Source of the DNA: Micromonospora sp. NBC_01740
Lineage (GTDB): Bacteria; Actinomycetota; Actinomycetes; Mycobacteriales; Micromonosporaceae
Length of the DNA: 64,000 nt
Assembly: GCF_035920365.1 (NCBI RefSeq)
Contig: NZ_CP109150.1
Coordinates: 434,001 to 498,000 of the forward strand
Direction of reading: 5' to 3'
The notes beneath the pieces were generated by a model. The model searched no databases, was not told the DNA's origin, and worked only from the letters and a program-made list of their open reading frames with translations. Within the stretch, counting starts at the first letter, position 1; each line of letters opens with the position of its first letter. The position numbers and the translations under genes are program-made. Shown here one piece after another: positions 59,151 through 64,000 of this stretch.

Positions 59151-60968
59151 GTGCCTGCGGAAGGTGACGGCGACCCGGCCTGCCCGGTCGATGCCGGCCG
59201 GCACCCGCTGCACAGCCTCTGGCGGCTGCGCCACTACCTGCGCCCGCACGCGGCCGAGTTCGGCTGGCTGCTGCTCGCCGGCCTCGCCGCCACCGGGGCC
59301 GGCATCGCCGTACCGCTGGTCGCGCAGCGGGTGGTGGACGGCCCGGTGGCCCGGCAGGACCCGGCCGGGCTGTTCCGGCTGGCCGGGCTGGCGCTGCTGC
59401 TCGGCCTGGTCGAGGCGCTGCTGATCTTCATCCGGCGCTGGGTGCAGTCGTCGTCCTCGATGCGGATCGAGGCGGCCATCCGCGAGGACGTCTACGCCCA
59501 CCTGCAACGGCTGCCGACCAGCTTCCACGACCGTTGGCAGTCCGGCCAACTGCTCTCCCGGGTCACCAGCGACCTGTCGGTGCTGCGCCGGTTCCTCTCC
59601 TTCGGCCTCTTCTTCCTGATCCTCAACCTGGTGACCTACCTGGCCGTGGTGACGCTGCTGATCCGGCTGCACCCCGCGCTGGGGCTGCTGGTGGCGGCGA
59701 GCGCGGTGCCGCTGTTCCTGATCAGCCGCCGCTTCGCGCGGCACTACCACGCGGCCTCGCGGCGGATGCAGGACCAGCAGGGCGACCTGGCCACGCTGGT
59801 CGAGGAGACCGCGCAGGGGCTGCGCACGATGAAGGCGTACGGGCGGGGGCCGGAACTCGCCGCCCGCTTCGCGACCGGTGCGCGGGCGCTGCACGACACG
59901 GGGGTCGGCAAGGGCCGGCTGCTGGCCCGCACCTCCGCCCTGCTCGACCTGGTGCCCAACCTGACCCTCGGCGTGGTGCTGGTCGCCGGCGCGGCGGCCG
60001 CCGCCAGCGGGGTGCTGACCATCGGCGAACTGGTCGCCTTCGTCAGCCTCCAGCTCATGCTGATCTGGCCGGTGCAGTCGCTGGGCTGGATCATCGCCAA
60101 CGGGCAGGAGGCCGCCACCGCCGCCGACCGGGTGCGCGAGGTGCTGGACACTCCGCCGGCCATCGTGGACGCCCCGCACGCGCTCGCCCTGCGCCGCGCC
60201 GACGTACGCGGGCGGCTCCGCTTCGAGCGGGTCTCGTTCCGTTACCCGGGCACCGCCGCGCCGGTGCTGCGGGAGATCGACCTGACCGTCGAGCCGGGCG
60301 AGACCGTGGCCCTGGTCGGGGCGACCGGCTGCGGCAAGAGCACCCTGCTCTCCCTGGTGCCCCGGCTGCACGAGGCGACCGGCGGGCGGATCACGCTGGA
60401 CGGGCACGACCTGCGCGAGCTGCGGCTGTCCGCCCTGCGCCGGCTGGTCGGGGTCGCCTTCGAGGAGCCGACGCTGTTCTCCATGTCGGTGTGGGAGAAC
60501 CTCACGCTCGGCCGGCCGGAGGCCGGCGAGGACGAGGTCCGGGCCGCGCTGGCCCTCGCCCAGGCCGACTTCGCGTACGAGCTGCCGTGGGGGTTGGCCA
60601 CCCGGGTCGGCGAGCAGGGGCTGTCACTCTCCGGCGGGCAGCGGCAGCGGCTGGCGCTGGCCCGGGCGGTGCTCGGCCGACCCGCGCTGCTCGTGCTCGA
60701 CGACCCGCTGTCGGCCCTGGACGTGCACACCGAGGCGCTCGTCGAGACCGCGCTGAAGCGGGTGCTCCGCACCACCACCGCCCTGCTGGTCGTGCACCGG
60801 CCCTCGACGATCGCCCTCGCCGACCGGGTGGCGCTGCTGGAGCACGGCCGGATCACCGCCGTCGGGCGGCACTCGGAGCTGCTCGCCGCCGTGCCGGCGT
60901 ACCGCGCGGTGCTCTCCGCCGAGCCCACCCCCGCGCCGCCCGGCGACCGTGGCCTGGTGCGTTCGTGA
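59151..60968 (+). CDS. ABC exporter half-transporter A, degenerate catalytic site
   Basis: A 605-residue protein: six membrane helices (about 35-330), then a nucleotide-binding domain. Walker A GATGCGKST, signature LSLSGGQRQRLALARA (canonical LSGGQ), Walker B LLVLDDPLSALD with Asp in place of the catalytic Glu, and H-loop VHRPST. The Asp substitution is typical of the degenerate half of heterodimeric exporters. GTG 59151 has TACCGT (59139-59144) six bases upstream, so the mRNA is probably leaderless. Its stop overlaps the start of the partner gene. The substrate (drug, peptide, lipid or siderophore) is unknown. Confidence 0.93.
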   Translation: MPAEGDGDPACPVDAGRHPLHSLWRLRHYLRPHAAEFGWLLLAGLAATGAGIAVPLVAQRVVDGPVARQDPAGLFRLAGLALLLGLVEALLIFIRRWVQSSSSMRIEAAIREDVYAHLQRLPTSFHDRWQSGQLLSRVTSDLSVLRRFLSFGLFFLILNLVTYLAVVTLLIRLHPALGLLVAASAVPLFLISRRFARHYHAASRRMQDQQGDLATLVEETAQGLRTMKAYGRGPELAARFATGARALHDTGVGKGRLLARTSALLDLVPNLTLGVVLVAGAAAAASGVLTIGELVAFVSLQLMLIWPVQSLGWIIANGQEAATAADRVREVLDTPPAIVDAPHALALRRADVRGRLRFERVSFRYPGTAAPVLREIDLTVEPGETVALVGATGCGKSTLLSLVPRLHEATGGRITLDGHDLRELRLSALRRLVGVAFEEPTLFSMSVWENLTLGRPEAGEDEVRAALALAQADFAYELPWGLATRVGEQGLSLSGGQRQRLALARAVLGRPALLVLDDPLSALDVHTEALVETALKRVLRTTTALLVVHRPSTIALADRVALLEHGRITAVGRHSELLAAVPAYRAVLSAEPTPAPPGDRGLVRS

Positions 60969-62836
60969 CCGGCGACACCGCCGGCCCCACGAGCGGGGCG
61001 GACCTCGCCCGGTGGCGCGGCGTCGCCACCGACCCGGACGCGGACCGCAGCCGCGCCGAGGACACCGACCCCGAGGCGGTGGCCCGGCTCCGGGCCCGCA
61101 GCCGGGTGCTGCTGCGCGACCTGCTGCGCCCGCACCGGCGCCGCCTCGCGCTGGCCGTCGCGCTGCTGCTCGGCCAGAACGCCGCCGCGATGGCCGGGCC
61201 GTACCTGGTGATGCTCGGCATCGACCGGGCGATCGCGCCGCTGCGGGCCGGCGAGCCCGGCCCGCTGCTGGTCGTCGCCGCCGGGTTCGCCGCCGCCACC
61301 GCCGTCGAGTACACCGCCCGCCGGGGCTTCCTCACCCTCTCCGCGCGGATCGGCCAGGCCGTCCTGCTCGACCTCCGCCAGCGGGTGTACGCGCACTTCC
61401 TGCGCCTGTCGGTGGCGTTCCACGAGCGGTACACCTCCGGCCGGATGGTGTCCCGGCTCACCAGCGACCTGGACTCGATCGGCGAACTGGTCGGCGGCGG
61501 CATCGACGGCCTGGTGCTGGCCGTGCTGTCGATCCTGTCGGTCGCCGGCATCCTGCTCTGGCTGGACGTGCCGCTGGCCGCGGTGACGCTGCTCGCGTTC
61601 CCGTTCCTGATCCTGCTGAGCCGCTGGTTCGCGCGGGCGTCGGCGGACGCGTGGCGGCGCACCCGGGAGACGGTGGCGCTGGTCATCGTCCACTTCGTCG
61701 AGTCGATGCGCGGCATCCGGGCGGTGCAGGCGTTCCGGCGGGAGCCGCGCAACCAGCAGATCTTCGGGGCGGTCAGCGACGACTACCGGCGGGCCAGCCG
61801 GGACGCGTTCCGGCTGATCGCGACGTACTCGCCGGGGATCAAGGTGATCGGCAACGTCACCGTGGCGGTGGTGCTCTGCTACGGCGGCTGGCGGGTGCTG
61901 GGCGGGGCGACCGGGATCGGCGTGCTGGCGGCGTTCCTGCTCTACCTGCGGCGGTTCTTCGAGCCGATGCAGGAACTGAGCCAGTTCTACAACTCGCTCC
62001 AGTCGGCCACGGCGGCGCTGGAGAAGCTCGCCGGGGTGCTCGACGAACGGCCGTCGGTGGCGGAGCCGGCGCGGCCCGTGCCGCTGCCCGCCGGGCCGGG
62101 GCGCGGGGCGGTCGCCTTCCGGGCGGTCACCTTCGGCTACCGGCCGGACGCGCCGATCGTCGCCGGGCTGGACCTCGCCGTCCCGGCCGGCCAGACCGTG
62201 GCGCTGGTCGGGGCTACCGGCGCCGGCAAGTCGACCGTCGCCAAGCTGCTCGCCCGGTTCCACGACCCGTTCTCGGGCGCGGTCACCCTCGACGGGGTCG
62301 ACCTGCGCGAGGTCGCCGACGCGGAGCTGCGGCGGGCCGTGGTCCTGGTCACCCAGGAGACGCACCTGTTCGGCGGCACGGTCGCGGAGAACATCCGGTT
62401 CGGCCGTCCCGGCGCCGACGACGCCGCCGTGGAGGCCGCCGCGCGGGAGATCGGCGCGCACGACTTCATCGCCGCCCTCCCCGACGGGTACGCCACCGAC
62501 GTGCAGCGGCGCGGCGGCCGGCTCTCCGCCGGGCAGCGGCAACTTGTCGCGTTCGCCCGGGCGTTCCTGGCCGATCCGACGGTGCTGATCCTGGACGAGG
62601 CCACCTCGTCGCTGGACGTGCCCACCGAGCGGATGGTGCAGCACGCCCTCGGCACCATCCTGGCCGACCGCACCGCGCTGGTGATCGCGCACCGGCTCTC
62701 CACCGTGGAGACGGCCGACCGGGTGCTGGTGCTCGACGCCGGGCGGATCGTCGAGGACGGCCCGCCCGGCCGGCTCGCCGTCGCCGGTGGCCGGTACGCC
62801 GCCCTGCACCGGCAGTGGCGCGACTCCCTGCTCTGA
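60965..62836 (+). CDS. ABC exporter half-transporter B, canonical catalytic Glu
   Basis: A 623-residue partner of the upstream gene: a charged N-terminus, six helices, then an ATPase with Walker [10 protein letters not shown], signature [11 protein letters not shown] (LSAGQ instead of LSGGQ), Walker [12 protein letters not shown] with the catalytic Glu, and H-loop IAHRLST. Its weak signature pairs with the weak Walker B of the partner, leaving one good and one degenerate ATP site. GTG 60965 overlaps the first gene's stop (GTGA), so both halves are made in equal amounts. Confidence 0.93.
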   Translation: MTGDTAGPTSGADLARWRGVATDPDADRSRAEDTDPEAVARLRARSRVLLRDLLRPHRRRLALAVALLLGQNAAAMAGPYLVMLGIDRAIAPLRAGEPGPLLVVAAGFAAATAVEYTARRGFLTLSARIGQAVLLDLRQRVYAHFLRLSVAFHERYTSGRMVSRLTSDLDSIGELVGGGIDGLVLAVLSILSVAGILLWLDVPLAAVTLLAFPFLILLSRWFARASADAWRRTRETVALVIVHFVESMRGIRAVQAFRREPRNQQIFGAVSDDYRRASRDAFRLIATYSPGIKVIGNVTVAVVLCYGGWRVLGGATGIGVLAAFLLYLRRFFEPMQELSQFYNSLQSATAALEKLAGVLDERPSVAEPARPVPLPAGPGRGAVAFRAVTFGYRPDAPIVAGLDLAVPAGQTVALVGATGAGKSTVAKLLARFHDPFSGAVTLDGVDLREVADAELRRAVVLVTQETHLFGGTVAENIRFGRPGADDAAVEAAAREIGAHDFIAALPDGYATDVQRRGGRLSAGQRQLVAFARAFLADPTVLILDEATSSLDVPTERMVQHALGTILADRTALVIAHRLSTVETADRVLVLDAGRIVEDGPPGRLAVAGGRYAALHRQWRDSLL

Positions 62837-62912
62837 GCGCGCCGGCGGGACGCGTCCGGGCACGGGGCGAAACCACGTGGTCCGGCCCCCGGCCACTGCC
62901 TACCATCGACGG

Positions 62913-64000
62913 ATGACCGACACGGAGCGGACGGCCCGCGCCGGCGTCCCCGAACGTCCGAGCCTGGACGGCATCGAGGAGACCTGGGCGCGCCGCTGGC
63001 AGGAGGACGGCACGTACGCGTTCGACCGCGCGAAGGCGACCGTTCGGGGGCGCAGCGCGGCGTCAGACGCGCCGAGCCCGAACGGTCGCAGCGCCGACGT
63101 GTACGCGATCGACACCCCGCCGCCGACCGTATCGGGCGAGCTGCACATGGGGCACGTCTTCTCGTACACGCACACCGACGTGGTGGCCCGGTTCCAGCGG
63201 ATGCGCGGGCGCACGGTCTTCTACCCGATGGGCTGGGACGACAACGGCCTGCCCACCGAGCGCCGGGTGCAGAACGTGTACGGCGTGCGCTGCGATCCGG
63301 CGCTGCCGTACGACCCGGACCGGCAGGCCCCCGACACCCCGGTGAGCGAGGCCGCCCGCAAGGACCCGACCCCGGTCTCCCGGCGCAACTTCATCGAGCT
63401 GTGCGAGCGGCTGACCGTCGCCGACGAGCAGGTCTTCGAGGCGCTCTGGCGGCGGCTCGGGCTCTCCGTGGACTGGTCGTTGACGTACACGACGATCGGC
63501 TCGGCGGCCCGGGCGGCCTCGCAGCGGGCGTTCCTGCGCAACCTGGCCCGGGGCGAGGCGTACCAGGCGGAGGCGCCGACGCTCTGGGACGTCGGCTTCG
63601 CCACCGCCGTCGCCCAGGCGGAGCTGGAGGACCGGGAGCGGCCCGGGGCGTACCACCGGCTGCGATTCGCCGGGCCGGGCGGACGGGAGGTGCTCATCGA
63701 CACCACCCGACCGGAGCTGCTGCCGGCCTGCGTGGCACTGGTCTGCCACCCCGACGACGAGCGGTACGCCGACCTGGTCGGCGGCACCGCGCGTACGCCG
63801 GTCTTCGGAGTGGATGTGCCGGTGCGGGCGCACCCGCTGGCGGACCCGGCCAAGGGCACGGGCATTGCGATGGTCTGCACCTTCGGCGACCTGACCGACG
63901 TGACCTGGTGGCGGGAGCTGCGGCTGGACACCCGCGTGGTGATCGGCCGGGACGGCCGGCTGCTGCCCGAGCCGCCGGCCGGCGTGCCGGGGCAGCCGTA
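62913..64000 (+). CDS. valS: Valyl-tRNA synthetase, N-terminal part, with palindrome-encoded insertion
   Basis: The first 362 residues; the gene runs out of the window. The class I HIGH motif is [13 protein letters not shown] after [10 protein letters not shown], followed by [34 protein letters not shown], typical of one of the two ValRS lineages found in actinomycetes. The editing domain begins afterwards ([22 protein letters not shown]). Between FDRAKA and DVYAIDTPP about 16 extra residues are encoded by a hairpin-forming sequence (63036-63089). ATG 62913 has TACCAT (62901-62906) six bases upstream and is probably leaderless. Confidence 0.93.
   Translation, partial: MTDTERTARAGVPERPSLDGIEETWARRWQEDGTYAFDRAKATVRGRSAASDAPSPNGRSADVYAIDTPPPTVSGELHMGHVFSYTHTDVVARFQRMRGRTVFYPMGWDDNGLPTERRVQNVYGVRCDPALPYDPDRQAPDTPVSEAARKDPTPVSRRNFIELCERLTVADEQVFEALWRRLGLSVDWSLTYTTIGSAARAASQRAFLRNLARGEAYQAEAPTLWDVGFATAVAQAELEDRERPGAYHRLRFAGPGGREVLIDTTRPELLPACVALVCHPDDERYADLVGGTARTPVFGVDVPVRAHPLADPAKGTGIAMVCTFGDLTDVTWWRELRLDTRVVIGRDGRLLPEPPAGVPGQP
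63036..63089. repeat. Palindrome read in frame inside valS, 13-bp perfect arms
   Basis: GCGACCGTTCGGG (63036-63048) and CCCGAACGGTCGC (63077-63089) are perfect complements; GGCGC (63049-63053) also pairs with GCGCC (63069-63073) inside. The translated segment lies just before the conserved catalytic-core start. The arm sequence differs from the GATC-type repeats. Confidence 0.8.

Overview
The window comes from a high-GC actinomycete, most probably a member of the Micromonosporaceae (Micromonospora-like). The reasons are a base composition above roughly 70% GC, third-codon GC bias, a mycothiol gene (mshB), the actinobacterial AdnAB helicase-nuclease, the ferredoxin-dapC pair, an ECF42 sigma factor with its DGPF partner, and many genes with a TANNNT box 6-8 bases before an ATG/GTG, the mark of leaderless mRNAs. 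Nearly all of it looks like ordinary chromosome. I saw no rRNA, tRNA, CRISPR array, insertion sequence, phage module or biosynthetic cluster.

Layout. 1-2320: end of a sulfonate/taurine/nitrate-type ABC importer with an Rrf2 regulator. 2366-4489: a small membrane protein, a DEAD-box RNA helicase and a cold-shock protein. 4695-13184: adnB, adnA and two LOG-family genes. 13494-15890: a 53-residue unknown protein, then divergent dapE and dapD. 15942-19963: a large secreted subtilase divergent from a hexapeptide acetyltransferase. 20004-23875: a leftward run of ferredoxin, dapC, tyrA, a SIMPL protein and a P-loop kinase. 23955-29233: GNAT protein, two membrane proteins, mshB and a divergent S9 peptidase. 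29473-35632: a complete oligopeptide ABC importer operon. 35860-40563: a Uma2 nuclease and sdhCAB. 40641-46997: small enzymes and regulators (Nudix, PCD-like, VOC/DUF1801 with a divergent LysR, methyltransferase, PH protein, ECF42/DGPF, GntR). 47245-53874: YwqG-like protein, cupin, two DUF3995-type proteins, superoxide dismutase, YnfA, unknown exported proteins, a Uma2-like remnant and ychF. 54037-59102: peptidase E-like protein, MarR/EamA pair, Ada-AlkA fusion and ogt. 59151-64000: a heterodimeric ABC exporter and the start of valS.

How genes work together. dapD, dapC and dapE supply three consecutive succinylase-branch steps of diaminopimelate/lysine synthesis; tyrA sits in the dapC run. 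AdnA and AdnB form one double-strand-break resecting machine; Ada-AlkA and Ogt form a coupled alkylation-repair unit. The five opp genes encode receptor, two permeases and two ATPases. The two ABC exporter halves show complementary degeneration of one ATP site. The Csp and DEAD-box genes are a classic cold/RNA-structure pair.

Most unusual observations: (i) long perfect or near-perfect palindromes, some intergenic and two lying in frame inside coding sequence (ada-alkA and valS), resembling in concept the Rickettsia palindromic elements; (ii) a CATAC-CGR-GTATG operator-like palindrome shared by the upstream regions of the 53-residue gene and the subtilase; (iii) a 103-residue His-rich tail on SdhB with its own internal ribosome-binding-site-like sequence; (iv) a dapC gene that seems to start at CTG; (v) an exact 52-bp tandem repeat between two opp ATPase genes; (vi) terminator-like hairpins with no matching gene upstream of the superoxide dismutase gene.
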